From CAYYVJ01 sp964475115 (lineage in GTDB: Bacteria; Bacillota; Clostridia; Lachnospirales; Lachnospiraceae), in assembly GCA_964475115.1 (NCBI GenBank), contig CAYYVJ010000096.1, positions 1-6,716 on the forward strand: a stretch of DNA of 6,716 bases, in the 5' to 3' direction. Below are positions 1 through 5,573 of the stretch, one piece after another. The first letter of the stretch is position 1. Every line of letters begins with the position of its first letter. The position numbers were made by a program, and so were the translations under genes. The notes beneath the pieces are model-generated. The model ran no database searches. It saw only the letters and a program-made list of their open reading frames with translations, and had not been told where the DNA came from.

Positions 1-2
1 AT

Positions 3-824
3 ATCAGAAAAACGGAATGGCTGACAAATAAAGAAGGTTATTCATGGTTTAATGGTTATTATGACAATCATGGAAGAAAAGTAGAAGGAGACTTCGATCT
101 GGGTGTTCGCATGATGTTAACAGGACAAGTTTTTGCAATTATGTCTGGAACAGCGACCCAGGAGCAAGTGAAAGAAATTACAAAAGCTTCAGATGCATAT
201 TTGTATGATGAAAAGATAGGTGGATATAAATTAAATACTGACTTTAAAGAAATTAAAACAGATTTGGGTAGAATGTTTGGCTTTGCATATGGAAGTAAAG
301 AAAATGGAGCTGTATTTGCACATATGGCAGTTATGTATGCCAATGCTTTATATCAAAGAAATCTTGTAAAAGAAGGTTATAAAGTAATTTCAAGTCTCTA
401 TCATCATTTAAGTGATTTTAGTAAATCAAAGATTTATCCTGGTATTCCGGAGTATATAGGTGATGACGGTAGAGGATTATATCACTACCTCACAGGTTCT
501 GCAAGCTGGCTTTTACTTACAGTACTTACCGAAATGTTTGGGGTAAAGGGTTATTATGGAGATTTATGCTTAGAACCAAAACTTATGTTAGAACAATTTG
601 ATGAGGATTCTCAGGCAAGTGCTCAATTGGAATTTGCAGAAAGGCAGATTAAAGTAATCTTTAATAACAAGGATAAGAAAGATTATGAAGATTATAAGGT
701 TCTAGGCTTATTATTAAATGGAGAAACTTATAAATTAACAGCTAATAAAGCAATTATCAAAAGACAAGATATCGATAAACTTAATAAAGACCAATTACAT
801 ATCATTGAAGTAGAGCTGCTTTAA
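3..824 (+). CDS. GH94-like glycoside phosphorylase, C-terminal part (5' end outside window)
   Basis: The frame is open from the window edge, so the first in-window ATG (111) is not the start; 273 codons remain of a protein usually 800-1100 residues long. It resembles clan GH-Q phosphorylases (GH94 and relatives), which split beta-glucosides with inorganic phosphate in the cytoplasm. Visible in order (window residues): a WFNGYYDNHG stretch near 15-24, matching the part of the (alpha/alpha)6 barrel just after the catalytic Asp; ENGAVFAH with His at 107; IPEY at 148-151; YLTGSASW with Thr-Gly at 164-165; then a beta-rich C-terminal cap ending in TAA. In GH94 enzymes the equivalent His and Thr-Gly contact phosphate, which favours a phosphorylase over a hydrolase. 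The catalytic Asp lies upstream, out of view. Substrate cannot be read: cellobiose, cellodextrin, beta-1,3- or beta-1,2-oligoglucan are all possible. No intrinsic terminator follows, so read-through into the dehydrogenase gene is possible. Confidence 0.75.
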   Translation: MRKTEWLTNKEGYSWFNGYYDNHGRKVEGDFDLGVRMMLTGQVFAIMSGTATQEQVKEITKASDAYLYDEKIGGYKLNTDFKEIKTDLGRMFGFAYGSKENGAVFAHMAVMYANALYQRNLVKEGYKVISSLYHHLSDFSKSKIYPGIPEYIGDDGRGLYHYLTGSASWLLLTVLTEMFGVKGYYGDLCLEPKLMLEQFDEDSQASAQLEFAERQIKVIFNNKDKKDYEDYKVLGLLLNGETYKLTANKAIIKRQDIDKLNKDQLHIIEVELL

Positions 825-854
825 CTCTATAAATTTATATTTTGCTAAAAGGGA

Positions 855-883
855 TTGAAAAACCTCGAAAGGCGTGTTAAAAA
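855..883 (+). promoter_or_regulatory. possible sigma-A promoter for the alcohol dehydrogenase gene
   Basis: TTGAAA at 855-860 matches five of six -35 consensus bases. Exactly 17 bp later TAAAAA at 878-883 matches four of six -10 bases. A competing choice is TTAAAA (877-882), an 18-bp spacer and TAGCAT (901-906). In both readings the Rex-like dyad at 874-891 overlaps a core promoter element. The region is so A/T-rich that chance matches are expected, so the exact promoter is uncertain. Confidence 0.3.
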
Positions 884-891
884 AATAACAC
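874..891. promoter_or_regulatory. candidate Rex operator (redox-responsive repressor site)
   Basis: GTGTTA (874-879) and TAACAC (886-891) form a perfect 6-bp inverted repeat separated by six A. The 18-bp length and 6+6+6 geometry equal the clostridial Rex consensus TTGTTAANNNNTTAACAA, and 11 of its 14 fixed positions match; the mismatches are the two outermost bases and position 12. Rex senses NADH/NAD+ and represses fermentation genes, including alcohol dehydrogenases, so the position just upstream of such a gene fits. No T-run follows, so the dyad is not an intrinsic terminator. Binding is inferred, not shown. Confidence 0.45.
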
Positions 892-932
892 ACTTAAAAA
901 TAGCATAAATATAAACTTAAAGGAGAAATGGT

Positions 933-1997
933 ATGAAGGGTTTTGGTGTATTTGAAAAAGGTAAAGTTGGCTGGATGGAAAAACCAGATTATGTATGCGG
1001 AGCAGAAGATGTTATCTGTCGTCCACTAGCACTAGCACCATGTTCATCTGATGTTCACTCTGCTATGGAAATGGAAGGGGATTATCTTAAAAACAGAATA
1101 CTTGGACATGAATCAATTGGTGAGATAATTGAAGTGGGTGAGCTGGTTAGAGATTTTAAGGTGGGTGACAAAGTAGTTATCCCTTGTACAACACCTACTT
1201 GGAAGCACCCTGATATTCAGGATGGAACCCATCAAGATGCAGGTGGAATGTTTACCGCAATTAATTTTTCTTCATATGAAGATGGAACATTTGCAGAACA
1301 AATTAAAGTAAGATCTGCTGATATGAACCTTGCTCATCTTCCTGAAAATGTAAGCATTGAACAAGCATGTATGGTTGTAGATATGGTGACAACTGGATTT
1401 TATGGAGCAGAGCTTGCAGATGTTAAGTTTGGAGATACTGTAGTTGTATTCGGAATTGGACCTGTTGGACTTATGTCAGTAGCAGGAGCAAAATTACGTG
1501 GTGCAGCTAAAATAATCGCAGTAGGAACTAGACCAGAATGTGTAAAATTAGCAAAAGAGTATGGTGCTACTGAAATCGTTAGTTATAAAGAAGGCAGTGT
1601 TATTGAACAAGTTATGGCTTTAACTGCTGGAAGAGGAGCAGATGCTTGTATCGTAGCAGGTGGTGGTATGGAAGCGTTAAACAATGCTGTTGCAGTTGTA
1701 AAATGCGGAAATGGTACCATTGGAATGCTAGAAGTAATTACTGGAGAAGAAAAAATGACCATTGATAACATATATATTGGTGGTTTCCTTGCACATAAAA
1801 CCATAAGAGGTGGTCTATGTCCTGGTGGTAGAAAAAGAATGGAACGCTTGCTTGCTATGGTTGAAGCAGGCCGTGTAGATCCATCAAAAATGATTACTCA
1901 TAGATTCGAGGGTCTTGAATCAATTGAACCAGCATTTGAATTAATGGTAAACAAACCAAGTGATCTTATTAAACCAATTATAATTTTTAATTATTAA
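933..1997 (+). CDS. zinc-dependent NADP(H)-type secondary alcohol dehydrogenase
   Basis: This is a complete 354-residue medium-chain dehydrogenase that closely resembles the C. beijerinckii / Thermoanaerobacter secondary alcohol dehydrogenases (about 352 residues). These interconvert ketones and secondary alcohols (acetone/2-propanol type) in the cytoplasm as tetramers. Catalytic zinc ligands Cys37, His59 and Asp150 are present, with Glu60 beside them. The four-cysteine structural zinc lobe is absent, as in that subfamily. The Rossmann motif GIGPVG lies at 174-179. Gly198, Thr199, Arg200 and Tyr218 match the 2'-phosphate pocket (Gly-Ser-Arg...Tyr), predicting NADP(H) preference. As I recall the family sequences, pocket residues Trp110 and Tyr267 are replaced by Ile110 and Val268, so the substrate may differ. 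The start is fixed by AGGAG at 921-925, 7 nt before ATG. A Rex-like site lies upstream and a strong terminator downstream. C. beijerinckii-type genes are called adh, but the exact substrate is unproven. Confidence 0.92.
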   Translation: MKGFGVFEKGKVGWMEKPDYVCGAEDVICRPLALAPCSSDVHSAMEMEGDYLKNRILGHESIGEIIEVGELVRDFKVGDKVVIPCTTPTWKHPDIQDGTHQDAGGMFTAINFSSYEDGTFAEQIKVRSADMNLAHLPENVSIEQACMVVDMVTTGFYGAELADVKFGDTVVVFGIGPVGLMSVAGAKLRGAAKIIAVGTRPECVKLAKEYGATEIVSYKEGSVIEQVMALTAGRGADACIVAGGGMEALNNAVAVVKCGNGTIGMLEVITGEEKMTIDNIYIGGFLAHKTIRGGLCPGGRKRMERLLAMVEAGRVDPSKMITHRFEGLESIEPAFELMVNKPSDLIKPIIIFNY

Positions 1998-2006
1998 TTA
2001 TACATA

Positions 2007-2039
2007 ACAATGTACACACTACAGTAGTTTATACATTGT
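2007..2039. repeat. 33-bp imperfect palindrome between adh stop and terminator
   Basis: ACAATGTA (2007-2014) is matched by its exact reverse complement at 2032-2039. Inside it, ACTAC (2018-2022) and GTAGT (2024-2028) flank a single central A at 2023. Across the 33 bp only two symmetric pairs fail (2015/2031 and 2017/2029). No T-run follows. It could be a stable RNA hairpin at the 3' end of the adh message or a protein-binding dyad; the sequence does not decide. No known operator was recognised. Confidence 0.6.
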
Positions 2040-2052
2040 GATTGGAGAAAGA

Positions 2053-2120
2053 ATATGCTCCCTTTTAGGTAAACAAGTAAAGTGATAAAACTTGTTGCTT
2101 AAGAGGGAGCGTATTTTTTT
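2053..2120 (+). terminator. strong, unusually long intrinsic terminator after adh
   Basis: The left arm 2053-2067 pairs with 2100-2114 over 15 positions with two G-U wobbles; its core is GCTCCCT against AGGGAGC. The helix continues inward through three more pairs and, past a bulged A at 2071, a 7-bp stem (2072-2078 with 2090-2096). The apical loop is 11 nt. Seven T follow the stem (2114-2120). It should end the adh transcript and insulate popT. Total stem of about 25 bp is long for such a terminator. Confidence 0.9.
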
Positions 2121-2157
2121 GTGATAGTTTTGTCCTAGTAGTTTAAATAGGTATTAC

Positions 2158-2186
2158 TTGTAGGAAGATAAAGTTTCTGTTAAAAT
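2158..2186 (+). promoter_or_regulatory. possible promoter for the popT-dbpA unit
   Basis: TAAAAT at 2181-2186 matches five of six -10 bases. A weak -35, TTGTAG at 2158-2163, lies 17 bp upstream. This is the best-spaced pair between the terminator ending at 2120 and the popT start. Because the terminator cuts off transcription from the left, a promoter is expected here, but the -35 match is poor and the exact site is uncertain. Confidence 0.4.
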
Positions 2187-2203
2187 ATAAGAGACATGAA
2201 TGA

Positions 2204-2209
2204 AGGGAG
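2204..2209 (+). promoter_or_regulatory. popT ribosome binding site with long spacing
   Basis: AGGGAG is the only purine-rich Shine-Dalgarno match before popT. It ends 14 nt before ATG at 2224, against the usual 5-9 nt. No closer start is possible because in-frame TAA at 2218-2220 precedes the ATG. The gap is A/T-rich and unstructured. Translation may be weak, or Met8 could be used instead, though that would trim the first membrane region. Confidence 0.55.
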
Positions 2210-2223
2210 TAAAGTAATAAAAA

Positions 2224-3069
2224 ATGAAAAATGATTTAATAACGATGTTAAAAGGTTTTATAATAGGTTCATCTATGAGTGTTCCAGGAGTAAGTGGTGG
2301 TACAATGGCCATTGTACTAGGGATTTATGATAAGCTTATTAGTTCGATTAGTAATTTTTTAAAGGACATAAAAGGAAATACCATATTTCTTGTGAAATTT
2401 TGTATCGGTGCAGGAGTTGGTATAGGTTCCCTTGCATTCTTGATAAAATGGCTTTTGGATGTGGTTCCATTTCAGATTTCTTTCTTTTTTCTAGGAGCTG
2501 TAATTGGCGGAATTCCACAGTTATATAAGAAGACCAAAGAAACTAAACTTTCAGTTGCTTCTTTGATCTATTTGATTTTAGGAGTAGTAATAGTTATCTC
2601 AATCGGATTTATTCCGGTTAATAATTTTGATATTAGTGTTGGTTCTGGATTAACACATTATTTTATGTTATTGGTAACTGGAATTATTATTGCATTAGCT
2701 CTAGTATTACCTGGAATTAGTACCTCTCACATGCTATTAGTTCTTGGAATGTACGATGCCATGCTTATAGCGATTACAGAGTTTGATATCATATACATTG
2801 GTATATTAGGCATATCAACTTTAATTGGAATCTTTCTAATTACAAAACCCATTGAATGGACGATGAATAAGTTTCCGCATCAAACTTATTGTATCATCAT
2901 TGGATTTGTACTTGGATCAACTTCGGAGATATTTAGAGAAAAAATATTACCAGCGATTCCAGATGGAGCAGGACTTTTCTGGTGGATTCCTGCACTTATT
3001 AGTGCGGTAATTGTTTTTATACTGGGATATATTTCAATCGTAGCATTATCTAGGTTTTCAAATGATTAG
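2224..3069 (+). CDS. popT: DUF368 / PopT-family undecaprenyl-phosphate translocase
   Basis: This is a complete 281-residue polytopic membrane protein with about eight hydrophobic segments and no cleavable signal peptide. The DUF368 signature occurs twice, as expected for the family's internal repeat: PGVSGGT at 21-27 with GIYD at 33-36, and LPGIS at 162-166 with GMYD at 175-178. DUF368 proteins (PopT) were shown in other bacteria to return undecaprenyl phosphate, the lipid carrier for peptidoglycan and other wall polymers, from the outer to the inner leaflet of the cytoplasmic membrane. That function is inferred here from family membership. The second motif reads LPGISTSH rather than the LPGISGSF form I remember as common. 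The start is ATG 2224, since an in-frame stop lies 3 nt before it. The last 8 nt overlap the start of the helicase gene, so the two are probably one operon with coupled translation. Confidence 0.88.
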   Translation: MKNDLITMLKGFIIGSSMSVPGVSGGTMAIVLGIYDKLISSISNFLKDIKGNTIFLVKFCIGAGVGIGSLAFLIKWLLDVVPFQISFFFLGAVIGGIPQLYKKTKETKLSVASLIYLILGVVIVISIGFIPVNNFDISVGSGLTHYFMLLVTGIIIALALVLPGISTSHMLLVLGMYDAMLIAITEFDIIYIGILGISTLIGIFLITKPIEWTMNKFPHQTYCIIIGFVLGSTSEIFREKILPAIPDGAGLFWWIPALISAVIVFILGYISIVALSRFSND

Positions 3070-4510
3070 GGCGAATTTTAAGGATTATAAATTAAGCGCA
3101 GAATTATTAAAGGCAATTCAGATGCTTGGATTTGAAAAGCCTACAAATGTCCAGGCTCAGGTTATAGATGCAATGTTTAAGAAAAAAGATGTAATCGTTC
3201 GGTCTCAAACGGGAAGTGGAAAGACAGGAGCATTTGCCATACCTATCTGTGAAATGGTTGAATGGATTGAGAACAAACCACAAGCTTTAGTGATTGTTCC
3301 CACAAGGGAGCTTGCTATTCAGGTAAAAGAGGATGTTTTTAATCTTGGTCGTTTCAAGAGAATTAAGGTAACAGCGCTATATGGAAGAGCACCTTTCTAT
3401 AATCAGGAGAAAGAATTAAAGCAAAAAACTCATGTGGTAGTGGGCACTCCAGGCCGTATTATGGATCATATTGAAAGAGCTACATTTGATTTGTCAGAAA
3501 TCAAATATCTTATAATAGATGAAGCAGATGAAATGTTTAAAATGGGCTTTATTGAACAATTAGAAGGCATCATTGAGTTATTACCAAAAGAAAGAATGAC
3601 CGTGGTATTATCTGCAACTATGCCAGAAGATATGGGGGATTTGTGTGATACCTACATGAAGGAACCAGTATATGTTGAGATAGAAGATGAAAATCCTACG
3701 ATTGATAGGATAGAGCAAGAAGGATATATTGTATCTGACCCAGACAAAATGAATCTGTTAAAAGACTTGACGATAATAGAAAATCCGGATAGTTGTATCA
3801 TATTTTGTAATACAAAGATCATGGTAGATGATGTTTGCTACAGGCTACAAAAAAGTAATTATTCTGTTGATAAAATCCATGGTGGAATGGAACAACGTGA
3901 TAGAATCAAAGTGATGAATCGATTTAGAAAAGGACAATTTAGATATTTAATAGCTACTGATGTTGCTGCTCGAGGAATTGATATTAATGATATTAGTCTA
4001 GTAATAAATTATGAGATACCAGAAAATGTGGAGAATTATGTTCATCGAATTGGACGAACGGGAAGAATGGATAAGCTTGGAAAAGCAGTATCCTTTGTGA
4101 TGGAAAATGAAAGCAAATCTTTAGAAGAAATAAAAGAATACACTGGTAAAGAAATTATCTTAAAAGATAAACCTAAAAAAGAAATTGTGTTGGAAATGAG
4201 AGAAAACTTTGAACGCAAATTAAATACTCTACCAGAATTAAAGGAAGCAAAGGATGTTCAGCTGAATAAAGAAATTCTAAAGATACACATTAATGCTGGT
4301 AAAAAGACAAAGATGAGAGCAGTTGATATCGTAGGAACACTTTGCAATATCGAAGGAGTAACAGCAGATGATATTGGAGTAATTAGTATTTTAGATATTT
4401 CTACTTTTGTGGATATTTTAAATAATAAGGGTGAATTAGTCTATAAAGAATTACAAAATACGCCGATCAAAGGCAGGTTACGTAAAGTAAGCAAAGCAAA
4501 TATTAACTAG
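3062..4510 (+). CDS. dbpA: DEAD-box RNA helicase of the DbpA/YxiN type
   Basis: This is a complete 482-residue ATP-dependent RNA helicase, the length of B. subtilis YxiN/DbpA. All core motifs are intact: Q-motif with Gln31, motif I SQTGSGKT 48-55, PTREL 80-84, TPGR 129-132, DEAD 153-156, SAT 184-186, IIFCNT 246-251, ATDVAARGID 298-307 and HRIGRTGR 328-335. Residues about 404-478 form the DbpA RNA-binding domain (IHINAGKK, RAVDIVGTL), which in the family binds hairpin 92 of 23S rRNA and directs the enzyme to 50S subunit assembly. A charged linker, about 350-400, separates core and tail. ATG 3062 overlaps the popT stop by 8 nt; only a weak AGG (3052-3054) precedes it, so translation probably depends on ribosomes finishing popT. 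No terminator is seen after the TAG. Other DEAD-box helicases lack this C-terminal domain, so the subfamily call is firm. Confidence 0.93.
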   Translation: MIRANFKDYKLSAELLKAIQMLGFEKPTNVQAQVIDAMFKKKDVIVRSQTGSGKTGAFAIPICEMVEWIENKPQALVIVPTRELAIQVKEDVFNLGRFKRIKVTALYGRAPFYNQEKELKQKTHVVVGTPGRIMDHIERATFDLSEIKYLIIDEADEMFKMGFIEQLEGIIELLPKERMTVVLSATMPEDMGDLCDTYMKEPVYVEIEDENPTIDRIEQEGYIVSDPDKMNLLKDLTIIENPDSCIIFCNTKIMVDDVCYRLQKSNYSVDKIHGGMEQRDRIKVMNRFRKGQFRYLIATDVAARGIDINDISLVINYEIPENVENYVHRIGRTGRMDKLGKAVSFVMENESKSLEEIKEYTGKEIILKDKPKKEIVLEMRENFERKLNTLPELKEAKDVQLNKEILKIHINAGKKTKMRAVDIVGTLCNIEGVTADDIGVISILDISTFVDILNNKGELVYKELQNTPIKGRLRKVSKANIN

Positions 4511-4543
4511 AAGAAAAAAATCAAATAGGGGAAAGGATTTGCT

Positions 4544-5263
4544 ATGATTATAGGATTGTGTGATGATGAAAAGATACAATTAGATTACATAAAACTAGTC
4601 ATTCAAAAATGGACTGAGGATAGGCAAATTTCTTGCCAAGTTGAAACATTTTTGAGTGCGGAAGAATTCCTATTCGAATGTTCAGAACAATATCCTTTTG
4701 ACCTTTTGATTTTAGATATCCAAATGGGAGATATGAATGGGATGGACTTAGCGAAAAAGATTCGTGTAGTTGATAAGAATCTTCCAATTATATTTTTGAC
4801 TGGTGTTAGTGACTACGTATTTGATGGATATGAGGTAGGTGCATTACGATATTTATTAAAACCTGTAAAAGAAGAACAACTTTATTTGGCGCTAGAAGAT
4901 GTTTTTTTAAAGCCAAAGGATAAAAAGTTAGATTACTATATTCTTTCCTGTTCAGGGGAAAAAAGAAAGATTGATTTTGAGGATATTATTTATATTGAAT
5001 CATTAGGACATTATCTAAAAATGACTACAAAACATGAGACTTACGAATGGAAATCCAGCCTTGGACAAATTATGAAAGAATTAAAGGGAGCTAGTTTTTT
5101 TAATACCCATCGTTCCTACCTGGTAAATTTGAAATATGTAGAAAAAATTAATAAGACAGATTGTCTTTTGTCAAATGGAACGACAATCCCTATTAGTAGG
5201 AATAATTATCAGGAGTTCAATGAATCATTTATCAAGTATTATAGAGGTGAAAACGTAGGATGA
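4544..5263 (+). CDS. LytTR-family (AgrA-like) response regulator
   Basis: This is a complete 239-residue two-domain regulator. The receiver domain (1-120) has the acidic pair Asp7/Asp8, phosphoacceptor Asp58 in LILDIQMG, Thr86, Tyr103 and Lys106-Pro107, so it looks fully active. The LytTR DNA-binding domain (about 130-233) has IIYIES (148-153), HRSYLVN at 189-195 and PISR at 216-219. Such proteins bind direct repeats upstream of target genes as dimers after phosphorylation by a partner kinase. Start ATG 4544 is supported by AGG at 4534-4536, 7 nt upstream. It lies 33 nt after the helicase stop with no hairpin or clear promoter between, so it may be transcribed with popT-dbpA. Its stop overlaps the kinase start (ATGA), which marks the kinase as its partner. 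Targets cannot be read; the nearby ABC exporter is the natural candidate. Confidence 0.92.
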   Translation: MIIGLCDDEKIQLDYIKLVIQKWTEDRQISCQVETFLSAEEFLFECSEQYPFDLLILDIQMGDMNGMDLAKKIRVVDKNLPIIFLTGVSDYVFDGYEVGALRYLLKPVKEEQLYLALEDVFLKPKDKKLDYYILSCSGEKRKIDFEDIIYIESLGHYLKMTTKHETYEWKSSLGQIMKELKGASFFNTHRSYLVNLKYVEKINKTDCLLSNGTTIPISRNNYQEFNESFIKYYRGENVG

Positions 5264-5473
5264 AAAAGTTACTGAAAAAGCTTTTACCTAAAAGTAATGA
5301 AGAACGGATGAATGATTACCAAAACAAGCTCGTGGAACATTATGTGGATGAAGTTCAAAACATATATTTAACCATGCGAGGTTGGCGTCATGATTACCAT
5401 AATCATATGCAAACGTTAAAAGCACATTTGGTTTTAGAGCAATATGATTTAATGGAAGAATACTTAAATAAAT
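5260..5473 (+). CDS. GHKL-type sensor histidine kinase, N-terminal 71 residues (cut by gap)
   Basis: The reading frame starts at ATG 5260 inside the regulator's stop (ATGA). A GAGGTGA site at 5244-5250, 9 nt upstream, supports this start. The product opens with a Lys-rich segment and an amphipathic, probably coiled-coil helix (about 14-40), then the H-box RHDYHNHM with the phosphorylated His at residue 44. This is the AgrC-like (HPK10-type) layout RHDxxNH. Unlike AgrC, no transmembrane segments precede the H-box, so the protein appears cytoplasmic. The ATP-binding GHKL domain, roughly 170-230 residues, is lost in the N-run; the frame must not be read through it. The short tripeptide that appears to end this frame after the gap is an artefact. 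Tight coupling with the LytTR gene indicates a cognate two-component pair. Confidence 0.85.
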
Positions 5474-5573
5474 NNNNNNNNNNNNNNNNNNNNNNNNNNN
5501 NNNNNNNNNNNNNNNNNNNNNNNNNNNNNNNNNNNNNNNNNNNNNNNNNNNNNNNNNNNNNNNNNNNNNNNNN
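5474..5573. other. assembly gap (100 N)
   Basis: Exactly 100 undetermined bases, the usual placeholder for a scaffold gap of unknown size. The left flank is the first quarter of a kinase and the right flank starts inside an exporter membrane domain. The missing kinase domain and exporter N-terminus alone need about 1 kb, so the true gap is probably at least ten times longer and may hide a further gene. Confidence 0.98.

Noticed and set aside
68..343. 91-codon open frame on the minus strand
   Set aside because: It lies wholly inside the GH94-like coding region, shows no recognisable motif, and mirrors the codon pattern of the sense gene.
863..872. Small hairpin CCT-CGAA-AGG as a terminator of the phosphorylase gene
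   Set aside because: The stem is only 3 bp and no T-run follows.
1583..1804. 73-codon open frame on the minus strand
   Set aside because: It is antisense to the well-conserved NADP-binding half of the dehydrogenase and has no domain signature or convincing ribosome binding site.
2155..2186. Possible LytTR/AgrA-type binding repeats upstream of popT
   Set aside because: Only one loose match (TCTGTTAAA) is seen, with no second half-site at the expected spacing.
4511..4543. Terminator or promoter between dbpA and the response regulator
   Set aside because: The 33-nt gap is A-rich with a ribosome binding site; no dyad, T-run or convincing -10/-35 pair was found.
4599..4787. 62-codon open frame on the minus strand
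   Set aside because: It is antisense to the receiver domain of the response regulator, with no features of its own.
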